From Butyrivibrio hungatei NK4A153 (GTDB taxonomy: Bacteria; Bacillota; Clostridia; Lachnospirales; Lachnospiraceae), in contig NZ_KE384195.1 in assembly GCF_000424465.1 (NCBI RefSeq), forward strand, positions 121,816 to 185,815: DNA of 64,000 bases. Direction: 5' to 3'. This document shows positions 33,665 to 42,497 of the stretch, one piece after another. The number at the start of each line of letters is the position of its first letter. The stretch's first letter is position 1. The position numbers and the translations under genes were made by a program. The notes beneath the pieces are model-generated. The model was not told the origin of the DNA. It worked only from the letters and a program-made list of their open reading frames with translations, and ran no database searches.

Positions 33665-35038
33665 TTAATCCCTGTCCTTCATATCCATATAGCCCTTCCT
33701 GGGCTCGATTGCCATATATGCAGGACGTATGATTTTGCCGTTATTGGCAAGTTCTTCCATTCGGTGAGCACTCCATCCGACGATTCTCGCCATAGCAAAA
33801 ATTGTAGGATAAAGCTCCTCAGGAAGCCCAAGCATACGATACACAAATCCTGAATAGAAGTCAACATTCGCACTTACACCTTTATACATAGTGCGCTGTC
33901 CGCTGATAATCTGCGGCGCAAGCTTCTCAACAAGCTCATACAATTTGAGCTCATCCTCACGGCCTTTTTCTATCGCAAGCTTCTCAACAAAGCCCTTTAA
34001 TACCATAGCTCTCGGGTCTGACTTGGAATAAATGGCATGTCCGATACCGTAAATAAGTCCGGCCTTATCAAAAGCCTCCTTATTAAGGATCTTCTTAAGG
34101 TATGCGGCAACCTCTTCCTCGTCTTCCCAGTTCTTTACATTGGCTTCAATATCATCAAACATGTGCACAACCTTGATGTTGGCACCACCGTGTCTGGGTC
34201 CCTTAAGCGAGCCAATGGCAGCTGCTATAACCGAATATGTATCGGTCATACTTGAGCTAACTACGTGTGTTGTAAAAGATGAATTGTTACCGCCGCCGTG
34301 TTCCATATGAAGCACAAGGCAAATATCAAGCAATTTTGCCTCGAGCTCTGTATACTTACAATCAGGTCTTAATAAGTATAAGATTGTCTCCGCTGTAGAC
34401 AGTTCCTCAAGAGGAGGATGAATAAAGAGTGTGTTCCCCTCGTGATAATGATTGTAAGCCTGATACCCGTATATTGATAAAAGCGGGAACAAACTTATAA
34501 GCTGAAGGCTCTGCCTCAGTACATTCGGAAGCGATGTATCATCCGCAAGATCATCGTAAGAATAAAGTGTAAGGACACTTCTTGCAAGTGTATTCATCAT
34601 ATCCCTGCTCGGCGCCTTCATGATTATATCTCTTACAAAGCTTGTGGGAAGACTTCTGTAAAATCCAAGAAGTCTGTTAAAGTCATCAAGTTCCGGTTTA
34701 GTCGGAAGTTTATCAAAAAGAAGCAGGTATGCACATTCCTCAAAAGCAAATCTGTTGTCATCCGATGCTGCCTTTATGAGTTGTTTTACATCATATCCTC
34801 TAAAGTACAGTTCACCGTCCTTGGGAATGCTCTGTCCGTTTCTTTCTTCCTTTGCAACAATTTCTGAAATACGTGTAAGGCCTGTAAGTACGCCTTTTCC
34901 GTTTAAATCTCTAAGTCCTCTTTTTACGTCATACTTGACAAAAAGCTCATTTTCTATCTGATCAGCAGCTTCTGACAGTTTGGCAAGCTCAACTATCTCA
35001 GGTGTGTTTTCAGAGTAAATATTCTTTCCGTTTTCCAT
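33665..35038 (-). CDS. gltA: Citrate synthase
   Basis: 457 aa from the ATG at 35038. GGAGG lies five bases before it; an in-frame GTG two codons earlier is too close to the ribosome binding site. The catalytic features are LHMEHGGGNNSSFTTHVV, GPRHGGANIKV and GIGHAIYSKSDPRA. It condenses acetyl-CoA and oxaloacetate to citrate, the first step of glutamate synthesis in these fermenters. It is longer than the roughly 380-aa type with about 30 extra N-terminal residues. Confidence 0.94.
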   Translation of the reverse strand: MENGKNIYSENTPEIVELAKLSEAADQIENELFVKYDVKRGLRDLNGKGVLTGLTRISEIVAKEERNGQSIPKDGELYFRGYDVKQLIKAASDDNRFAFEECAYLLLFDKLPTKPELDDFNRLLGFYRSLPTSFVRDIIMKAPSRDMMNTLARSVLTLYSYDDLADDTSLPNVLRQSLQLISLFPLLSIYGYQAYNHYHEGNTLFIHPPLEELSTAETILYLLRPDCKYTELEAKLLDICLVLHMEHGGGNNSSFTTHVVSSSMTDTYSVIAAAIGSLKGPRHGGANIKVVHMFDDIEANVKNWEDEEEVAAYLKKILNKEAFDKAGLIYGIGHAIYSKSDPRAMVLKGFVEKLAIEKGREDELKLYELVEKLAPQIISGQRTMYKGVSANVDFYSGFVYRMLGLPEELYPTIFAMARIVGWSAHRMEELANNGKIIRPAYMAIEPRKGYMDMKDRD

Positions 35039-35078
35039 CCGCACCTCCGTTTAAGCATTTTTATATAAAATGTTTGAA

Positions 35079-36572
35079 TCAAAGACCGAGGAATTCTTTT
35101 ACGGCACCTTCCATCTCAGTCTTATCCACAACTTTCTTGTGTCTTATCTCAGCGGTTCTGATTGAAGATACCGCCTCGGGGATCTTAACTTTTGAAACCT
35201 CGGAAAGTTCGTCTGCAAGTTCGAAATCTCCCTTGGAATCATCCCCTTTGCCAAGAGCGTTCATTACGCTTCTTGTGAATTTGAAGGGACTTGCGGTTGA
35301 TGCTATTACTGTAGGTGTCTTATCGCCCGTCTCTTCTATATATTTGCTGTATACCGCACTGGCTACAGCTGTATGTGTATCCATAAGATAACCTGTCTTG
35401 TCGAATATCTTTCTGATAGTGTCAAAAGTCTCCTGCTCTGACGCATATCCGCCAAAGAAATCAACAAGCTTTGATCTCATATCATCTGTTATCTCATACT
35501 TTCCGTCCTTAGAGAGCTTGCCCATGTACTCAGCATCAGCTGCGGCATTATCGCCGGAGATATGATAAATGAGTCTCTCAAGGTTTGAAGAAATAAGAAT
35601 ATCCATTGAAGGTGAAGCTGTAAGTACAAATTCACGATTTCTGTCATATTCTCCCGTCTTAAAGAAGTCGAAAAGCACCTTGTTAGAATTTGATGCACAG
35701 ATAAGCTTTCCGATGGGCACGCCCATGTTCTTAGCGTAGTATGCGGCAAGAATATTACCGAAGTTACCTGTAGGTACAACTACGTTGATAGGATCGCCGT
35801 CTGCAATTCTTCCCTCTTTCAAAAGCTTTGCGTAAGAGTATACGTAATATACGATCTGGGGAACCAAACGTCCAATATTGATGGAGTTTGCAGATGAGAA
35901 CTGGAATCCCTTCTCATCCATTTCTTTTGCAAGCTTTTCGTCTGTAAAGAGCTTCTTTACTCCTGTCTGAGCATCGTCGAAGTTTCCTTCGATACCGATA
36001 ACACATGTGTTGTCACCCTTCTGTGTTACCATCTGCTGTTCCTGAATGGGGCTTACGCCGTGCTTGGGATAAAAAACTATGATCCTTGTGCCCGGAACAT
36101 CCGCAAATCCTGCAAGAGCAGCCTTTCCGGTATCTCCGCTTGTCGCAGTAAGAATAACGATCTCGTTCTTTGCGTTATTCTTCTTTGCTGCCGTAGTCAT
36201 GAGATATGGAAGAATCGAAAGTGCCATATCCTTAAAAGCAATAGTTGCGCCGTGGTACAGTTCAAGATAAAAAGCACCGTCTGCCTCTGAAATCGGAGCT
36301 ATTTCTTTTGTATCGAACTTTGAATCATATGCATGCGAAATGCAATACTTAAGTTCTTCCTCTGTATAATCGGTAAGAAGAAGTCTCATTACCTCATATG
36401 CAGTACCCTGATAATCGAGCTGTGCGATCTCTCTTAAAGTCTTTTCAAGATGCGGTATATGATCAGGGACATACAAACCTCCGTCCGGTGCAAGTCCTCT
36501 GAGAATTGCTTCTGAAGCCTTAATATTACCCTGTGCTCCTCTGGTGCTACTGTACAAAACTTCCTTTGCCAT
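35079..36572 (-). CDS. thrC: Threonine synthase
   Basis: 497 aa, the long class. The PLP lysine is in YHGATIAFKDMALSILP, and the phosphate loop is TATSGDTGKAALAGFAD. YSSTRGAQGNIKASEAIL opens the protein as in the family. It converts O-phosphohomoserine to threonine. It is 40 bp upstream of gltA. AAAAGAGGAGT precedes the ATG. Confidence 0.96.
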   Translation of the reverse strand: MAKEVLYSSTRGAQGNIKASEAILRGLAPDGGLYVPDHIPHLEKTLREIAQLDYQGTAYEVMRLLLTDYTEEELKYCISHAYDSKFDTKEIAPISEADGAFYLELYHGATIAFKDMALSILPYLMTTAAKKNNAKNEIVILTATSGDTGKAALAGFADVPGTRIIVFYPKHGVSPIQEQQMVTQKGDNTCVIGIEGNFDDAQTGVKKLFTDEKLAKEMDEKGFQFSSANSINIGRLVPQIVYYVYSYAKLLKEGRIADGDPINVVVPTGNFGNILAAYYAKNMGVPIGKLICASNSNKVLFDFFKTGEYDRNREFVLTASPSMDILISSNLERLIYHISGDNAAADAEYMGKLSKDGKYEITDDMRSKLVDFFGGYASEQETFDTIRKIFDKTGYLMDTHTAVASAVYSKYIEETGDKTPTVIASTASPFKFTRSVMNALGKGDDSKGDFELADELSEVSKVKIPEAVSSIRTAEIRHKKVVDKTEMEGAVKEFLGL

Positions 36573-36677
36573 TGCTTTTACTCCTCTTTTGTTGATACAA
36601 TATTTAAAAATAAATGATTTAAGGACAAAAAATAGAGCCCTTAAGTTAAAATTATAACATACAAACCGGGGGATTGT

Positions 36678-37475
36678 GTGAAAAAAAATAATTCAATAGG
36701 TGTTTATGAGACAACATTAAAAGATGGAACCCCTTCCTTCAGAGCTTCCATAACATATTGCGGAAAACACATCGCACTTGGCTCTTTCCCAAGCAGGAAG
36801 GATGCTTCCAAAGTTTACCGCGAAGCAAAGAGAGTGTTAAATCGTTTATCTATAGATATCGAATCGTACACTTCATCCATGACACTTCCCTTCGAAAAAT
36901 TTGTTTCGCTAATAAATTACCGCGATAAAGGGATGTATATCGCCAATCCGATCTATTTGGAAAAAAAATATTTCACTTATTACCTTTCAAAAGATGAAAA
37001 ATTAAAATTCGACATAGACGATCTCTTCTACTATTCATCTCATAAAATAATGAGAAGAGGCTCGCATCTGTTTGTTGCAGACTACGGAAGTCAGCTCTCC
37101 GTCCTTCAAAGATACGGAATCAACAGCTATTCGGTAAGAGGACGTGACTACCGCTTTGCCAATGACGATCCGACAGACCTTAGGTATGAAAACATAATCA
37201 TTCTCAACAGATATCGAGGCGTAAGACAGTTTGCCGAAAAGGGCTTTGTCCGCTACAAAGCCGTGATCCATGTAAAGAGCAACTATGTCATCGGCAAATA
37301 CAACAGCGAGGCCGAAGCTGCGATTGCATACAACAAAGCCGCAGATATACTTATAAAAAACGGCATAAAGAAGAACTTCTCGGTAAATTATGTAGAAGAC
37401 CTGACGCCGTCTCAATATGCCGACATCTATCACAAAACAAAGATTTCCGACAAAATATACGGGCTGAAGGTTTGA
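36678..37475 (+). CDS. Double AP2-like domain protein with degenerate HNH-type core
   Basis: 265 aa from a GTG with GGGGGGA upstream. Residues about 6-55 and 175-230 are two AP2/ERF-like DNA-binding folds (IGVYETTLKDGTPSFRASI and YRGVRQFAEKGFVRYKAVI). Between them, RFANDDPTDLRYENIIILN matches the GNxxDNRxENLR part of HNH homing endonucleases, but the catalytic histidine pair is not visible. It stands alone on the plus strand between minus-strand genes. It may be a homing-endonuclease derivative kept as a DNA-binding protein. Confidence 0.7.
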   Translation: MKKNNSIGVYETTLKDGTPSFRASITYCGKHIALGSFPSRKDASKVYREAKRVLNRLSIDIESYTSSMTLPFEKFVSLINYRDKGMYIANPIYLEKKYFTYYLSKDEKLKFDIDDLFYYSSHKIMRRGSHLFVADYGSQLSVLQRYGINSYSVRGRDYRFANDDPTDLRYENIIILNRYRGVRQFAEKGFVRYKAVIHVKSNYVIGKYNSEAEAAIAYNKAADILIKNGIKKNFSVNYVEDLTPSQYADIYHKTKISDKIYGLKV

Positions 37476-37488
37476 TCCTTCAGCCCGT
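37459..37488. terminator. Bidirectional terminator between convergent genes
   Basis: 12-bp perfect stem ACGGGCTGAAGG/CCTTCAGCCCGT. The AP2-like gene's stop codon lies in its loop. Confidence 0.75.
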
Positions 37489-37517
37489 TATGGTGAATTG
37501 TGAAATTGATGGTAATC

Positions 37518-39824
37518 TTATACGTAATTCATCTCATCGAATACGATAAGTCTCTTCTTCTCATATTCTTTTATCATTCTGTTTTTTTCAATCTGCTCAG
37601 CCTTAGCTTCGCCTCTGGCTATAGCATTATTCTCAACAACAAAGTCAAGGAACTTGTGATACTTCTCTTTATCCTTGATTATCTCCTGCATGTTGTTGAT
37701 AGTATAGATGCAGTTCTCTCCGCGGCTCTTAAACTGGAATGTACAGTCAAAGATAACGTCGTCAAAGAGCTTTATCATCATCTTCTTAGGTCCCTTTGAA
37801 ATAGCCAGGTTAACGCATGCATAGTTGAAGTTCTTTACACGAACCTTGCTCTCACCTTCTCCGAGTACAGTTGCATCATAGTTAAGAAGCACTCTCGGAT
37901 AGATTCTCTTCTGGAATGTAGGAGGATCGAGTCTCTTCTTGGTATTGAGCAGGATATCGTCGTAACTTCCGCTGTCTTTGATGATCTCAGACGGAAGAGG
38001 CGGGATTCTGTTAAATACAAGGTTGAGCCAATCATTGTAGCTATCCTTGTAATCAATGATCTCCATAGCATAGCGCCATGTGTTCTTGTGTCTCTTTACA
38101 TAAACAAGCTTTGTAAGAACATTGGTATCGCAATTCTCCCAATTAAGACTTACAGGAACCATAGCTTCTTCGTTGATATAATATGGCTTGTCGAACTGAA
38201 CCGAAAGACCTTCTTCTGAAATATCAACTGTAGTACCCTGGATCTCTTCACCGTCAACAGTAAATGTACAAGGAACTTCCAAAGGAATTCTCTCTGTTCT
38301 TCTGTACGCAACACGTCCGTCAATAAACAGAACAGCCATGACCATATAGTACAGGTTCATGATCATCCAGAATAAAACTACTCCCGGACCAAACGATGAA
38401 CTGTCGAAAATTACAGCTACACATCTGAATATACCAAACAACGAAAGTGCTATAAGAAGCAGGAACGGGATCATATAGAGCTCGTAGTGCTGCTTGCCAC
38501 TGAGCTGACTCTTTGCCGTAACCTTAAACTTCTTAAGAGTAATTCCGAAAGTCTCTAAAACTATGGGAAGAAGCATATAAGGGAACATGATAGTCTCATA
38601 TATGCCCGTCCACTTATTAGAGCGGACGTTCCCTGAGAGCTGGCTCAAAGCCAGATTTGAAGTCAGGTACATCGGAAGCCAGAATGCCAATACCTGCGGC
38701 AGGGTACATTTGAATATTGTAAATCCGAAAACAGCGTACAAGATAGGTGATATCATGTATACAAGTCTTTTAACCGGTGAATACCAATACCAAATTGATG
38801 CCCAGTAATTCATTTTTTGAGAAAGAGAAAGATCTTTTGCAGTGTATATGTGCATCTTTCTTCCTGTTGCAATAACACCTCGTCCCCAGCGGATACGCTG
38901 CTGGATAAGGTTAGGAATATCTGTGGGCGAAAGACCTGAAGCCAAAGGATCGCTTGTTCCAAGGCAGACAAAGCCTGCTCTCTGAATCAGGATACCTGTA
39001 GCAAAGTCCTCTGTAATAGCCTCTGTATAAAAACCTCCAATGCTCTCAAGAGCTTCCCTAGCAATAATAGTATTTGAGCCACCATAAATAACACTGTTAC
39101 TCTTAGTTCTGGCAGCCTGAATATCCTTATAGAAATAATCCTGTTCGTTAGGAATCCTGTTTTCTGAGAAAAGATTAAACTGGAACAGGTCAGGATTGTA
39201 AAAGTTCTGAGGAGACTGGATAAAGCCGATCTTTACCTTATCTTCCTCACTCTTTCCTTCATTCTTCATCTCCGCATCAACAAGATACGGTACGAGCTGC
39301 ATAAGGAACCTCTTCTGAGGTATCATGTCAGCATCGAATGTAACAACGTAAGGAGATGTGGAGTTTGCAAGAGCGTGGTTAAGGTTACCCGCCTTCGCAC
39401 CAATATTATTGGCACGCTTTAGATAGTTTACGCCCATCTTCTTGGCAAGCTCTTCCATCTCGGGTCTTCTGTTATCATCGCACAGATAGATATGCACCTT
39501 ACTCTTATCGGGATAATCCATATTTTTGCAGCCATTAATGGTCTTGTATAAAAGCTCCGGTTCCTCACTGTATGTAGAGATATAAACATCTATGTGAGGA
39601 AATCTGTCCTTCGGCACATCGGGAACTTTATAATCATGCGATGTATGCATGTTCATAAAGTGAATGAGAGCCTCTACCATACCAAGCACTTCAAAAACAA
39701 GGAGAATAACGCCGCATACTACCGACAACGCACCTGCTCTGAACGGAATTGTAAAAAATATTCTCCAGACCAGATACAGCACAGAAAAAAATGTGTTTAT
39801 CCAAAAGCAAATCTTAATTTTCAT
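37518..39824 (-). CDS. Cellulose-synthase-like GT2 with PilZ domains
   Basis: 768 aa. Two N-terminal membrane segments, a GT2 catalytic domain with DVYISTYSEEPELLYKT, TFDADMIP, ITEDFATG and QQRIRWGRG (the processive D,DxD,TED,QxxRW set), then about six more membrane segments. A PilZ domain follows near residue 507, with RRTERIPLEVPC and DISEEGLSV, both c-di-GMP motifs. A second, degenerate PilZ-like segment begins near 638 (YPRVLLNYDATVLG). It should polymerise and extrude a beta-glucan-like chain when c-di-GMP binds. The polymer is unknown. Confidence 0.92.
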   Translation of the reverse strand: MKIKICFWINTFFSVLYLVWRIFFTIPFRAGALSVVCGVILLVFEVLGMVEALIHFMNMHTSHDYKVPDVPKDRFPHIDVYISTYSEEPELLYKTINGCKNMDYPDKSKVHIYLCDDNRRPEMEELAKKMGVNYLKRANNIGAKAGNLNHALANSTSPYVVTFDADMIPQKRFLMQLVPYLVDAEMKNEGKSEEDKVKIGFIQSPQNFYNPDLFQFNLFSENRIPNEQDYFYKDIQAARTKSNSVIYGGSNTIIAREALESIGGFYTEAITEDFATGILIQRAGFVCLGTSDPLASGLSPTDIPNLIQQRIRWGRGVIATGRKMHIYTAKDLSLSQKMNYWASIWYWYSPVKRLVYMISPILYAVFGFTIFKCTLPQVLAFWLPMYLTSNLALSQLSGNVRSNKWTGIYETIMFPYMLLPIVLETFGITLKKFKVTAKSQLSGKQHYELYMIPFLLLIALSLFGIFRCVAVIFDSSSFGPGVVLFWMIMNLYYMVMAVLFIDGRVAYRRTERIPLEVPCTFTVDGEEIQGTTVDISEEGLSVQFDKPYYINEEAMVPVSLNWENCDTNVLTKLVYVKRHKNTWRYAMEIIDYKDSYNDWLNLVFNRIPPLPSEIIKDSGSYDDILLNTKKRLDPPTFQKRIYPRVLLNYDATVLGEGESKVRVKNFNYACVNLAISKGPKKMMIKLFDDVIFDCTFQFKSRGENCIYTINNMQEIIKDKEKYHKFLDFVVENNAIARGEAKAEQIEKNRMIKEYEKKRLIVFDEMNYV

Positions 39825-39825
39825 A

Positions 39826-41046
39826 TTAGTTATCTCCGCGGAAGAATTTGAAAGCTTCTTCGTCGATGTTATGAGGATAGTATTCGACTATAAGATAATC
39901 GTATCTTTCCCCACTCTCATACTGTTTCTTAATGTACTCACCTACATTCATGTCGTCCATCTTTTCCAAAGCCCATATAGCATCAAGTTTGCTACACATA
40001 GGTGCCATGAAAGGAATTACAGGTCCAAAATATGAATCTCTTATCATGAGTACACTTGGTCCGTCAGGATTATCAAAATTCTCAATATTTTCAAGGTTTG
40101 TAACCTGATCAAGATAAAGTGAATACTGTGAATCCTCATAATAATCAATATCCGGCTCAAGAACATCCATATCCAAAAGAGTCTCCGAATATGTACCTTC
40201 CAAAGTCTCCTCATCATCCATTATGTAAGTTCTCTTATAATGACCGTCAAAATTAGGAAGAAGAGCTGTAAAATCTTCAAGTCCGGAATATGCTATTCCG
40301 GTATCTCTTCCCATTGATCCAAGCATATGACCTTCATATTTCTTTACAGTATATGCCTTGTCTGACAAATAAAATCCTGTAGGATCAAAATTTGCACCAT
40401 ATCTGTCATTGAGCTCATCGATCATTACCTTTGTAGCCTCGAATGCTGCCGGAACGGTCCAATGGTGATCGGTCTTAAAGAATGCCTGCTCATAAGGAAT
40501 ATCCTTACTTGGAATAACCTCTCCGAGATTGATACTCGGAACACCGAGTCTGTTGAGATATATCATCATCTCATATGTATCCTCAGTGGGATTATTTACC
40601 GGCAACCCCATTTCAAAGTCAGAGTACTTTCTGTTGTACTTCGAAGGAGTCATAACAAAGAGCACCTTTGTTCCGTACTTCTCCACATAATTCTGAAGCC
40701 TCTTTACTCTGAGCGCGCACTCAAAAATTTTCTTTTCATCATCACGATAAAATGCTGCGTAATGAAGAAATCCATTATTGTCTTTGACAAATTCAAAAGA
40801 ATTAAATTCTTTTTTACCCAAAGTCTTCTGTGTAAGACCATAGGCTTCAACAAAATGTCTCTTACCGACAATCTCATCCTGCATGACCTCTTCAAACTCA
40901 GAGGGCAATTTGTCGGGTTCATTCAAATGTTTGTTTGCTTCTTTGATAAAAGCATCTTTATTCAAGTAAATATTTACGGCACTAAACGAAAACATTGCCA
41001 GCAGGAAAACTACCGCAAATATTCTTTTTTTAACAAAATATTTCAT
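39826..41046 (-). CDS. DHHW-family (AlgX/AlgJ-like) SGNH protein
   Basis: 406 aa with one N-terminal membrane anchor (VVFLLAMFSFSAVNIYL). FFKTDHHWTVPAAFEA gives the DHHW signature, and SVLMIRDSYFGPVIPFMAP is an SGNH-type serine region; Asp-His-His are the usual catalytic partners. Such proteins take an acyl group exported by an MBOAT partner and place it on a sugar polymer. The MBOAT gene is directly upstream in the operon (14 bp) and the synthase directly downstream (1 bp). Confidence 0.88.
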   Translation of the reverse strand: MKYFVKKRIFAVVFLLAMFSFSAVNIYLNKDAFIKEANKHLNEPDKLPSEFEEVMQDEIVGKRHFVEAYGLTQKTLGKKEFNSFEFVKDNNGFLHYAAFYRDDEKKIFECALRVKRLQNYVEKYGTKVLFVMTPSKYNRKYSDFEMGLPVNNPTEDTYEMMIYLNRLGVPSINLGEVIPSKDIPYEQAFFKTDHHWTVPAAFEATKVMIDELNDRYGANFDPTGFYLSDKAYTVKKYEGHMLGSMGRDTGIAYSGLEDFTALLPNFDGHYKRTYIMDDEETLEGTYSETLLDMDVLEPDIDYYEDSQYSLYLDQVTNLENIENFDNPDGPSVLMIRDSYFGPVIPFMAPMCSKLDAIWALEKMDDMNVGEYIKKQYESGERYDYLIVEYYPHNIDEEAFKFFRGDN

Positions 41047-41060
41047 AACGGCGCCTTCCC

Positions 41061-42494
41061 TTAAAAGTTAAAGTAAATAAACGGATTGTAGTTTCCGATA
41101 ACAAGATAACTCACGCAAATTATAATCATCCCAAGCATAAGAACCGGATATGCTATCGAGTATACCTTGTGCCAAACTGAACCCTCATGTTCATGGAACC
41201 ACTTGTTCATCATAGGTATAACCGGTATTGAGAAAATAATTCCTAAAATGAATACCGGCAAATACTCCTTAAACATCATAAACGCTGTTGCACTCAATAT
41301 ACCATTGTTATTGGCTCCGAACATATTAAGGTAAAAACGTCCTGCCTGATAAATATCATCAGCTCTGAAGATTACCCACTGGAAATTAACTATAAGCAAA
41401 GTATATGCATGCTTTAAAAATGTGTTATGAACACGGTTGTCAAAATCCAAAAGTCTCTCAAGAAGCTGTAATACAAAGAAGAACATTCCCCAAATAATAA
41501 ATGTCCAGTTCGCACCGTGCCAGATACCTGTAAGGAGCCATACAATTGCAAGGTTTCTTACCATAGTATCTCTGTTTGCAACTCTGTTTCCTCCGAGAGG
41601 AATATATACATACTCTCTGAACCAGTCAGTCAAAGAGATATGCCAGCGCTTCCAGAACTCTGAAACAGATCCGGCAATATATGGATAATTGAAGTTCTCT
41701 TTAAACTTAAATCCAAAGCAAAGTCCAAGTCCTATCGCCATATCTGAATATGCAGAGAAGTCGTAATAGAGCTGCAATGAGTATGCGATTGATCCAAGCC
41801 AAGCAAGTGTAGCAGGAACAGGAAGCTTATCGGTACCGATACGGGACCAGTTAAATACATTGTCTGCGATCGTACCGAAACTGTTGGCAATTATGATTTT
41901 CTTTCCTACTCCGACTGCAAAACGTGAAAGTCCAAGCGCAATCTTATCTATACTGCTCTTTCTGTCTCTGATCTGCTCTGCAATAGTATTGTACTGTACA
42001 ATAGGTCCAGCAATGAGCTGAGGAAAAAATGCAATATAAAGTCCTACATAAAAAGGATTCTCTGCCTTTGTCACACCCCTGTACACGTCAACGACATATG
42101 ACAATGCCTGGAATGTGAAAAATGAGATTCCGATAGGAAGTGCAATCTTCAAATCAGGCAACAGTCCCTTGAAACCACTGTTAATTATTCCAAATACAAA
42201 TCCAAGGTATTTGAAGAAAAAGAGCACCGCAATATTTCCAACTATCGAAGTGATGAGCAATCCCTTCTTAACCTTGCTATCTTCAACTTTCTCAATAATG
42301 ATCGCAATTATACTGTTGAACAGTATGGATCCGATCATAAGAAATACGTAAACAGGCTCTCCCCATGCATAGAACAAAAGACTGGCTAATAATAGCCATA
42401 TATTCTGTGCCATCCTAGAAAAAGAGAGCAAATAATATCCCAGAAACACAATTGGGAAGAAATATACCAAAAATGGTATGCTGGAAAATAACAT
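41061..42494 (-). CDS. MBOAT O-acyltransferase (AlgI/DltB-like)
   Basis: 477 aa with about ten membrane segments. The N-terminus LFYAWGEPVYVFLM and the core WLLTGIWHGANWTFIIWG, holding the conserved catalytic His, are typical of AlgI/DltB. It moves acyl groups across the membrane for O-acetylation of an exported polysaccharide. It acts with the DHHW protein encoded next. Confidence 0.94.
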   Translation of the reverse strand: MLFSSIPFLVYFFPIVFLGYYLLSFSRMAQNIWLLLASLLFYAWGEPVYVFLMIGSILFNSIIAIIIEKVEDSKVKKGLLITSIVGNIAVLFFFKYLGFVFGIINSGFKGLLPDLKIALPIGISFFTFQALSYVVDVYRGVTKAENPFYVGLYIAFFPQLIAGPIVQYNTIAEQIRDRKSSIDKIALGLSRFAVGVGKKIIIANSFGTIADNVFNWSRIGTDKLPVPATLAWLGSIAYSLQLYYDFSAYSDMAIGLGLCFGFKFKENFNYPYIAGSVSEFWKRWHISLTDWFREYVYIPLGGNRVANRDTMVRNLAIVWLLTGIWHGANWTFIIWGMFFFVLQLLERLLDFDNRVHNTFLKHAYTLLIVNFQWVIFRADDIYQAGRFYLNMFGANNNGILSATAFMMFKEYLPVFILGIIFSIPVIPMMNKWFHEHEGSVWHKVYSIAYPVLMLGMIIICVSYLVIGNYNPFIYFNF

Positions 42495-42497
42495 TCT

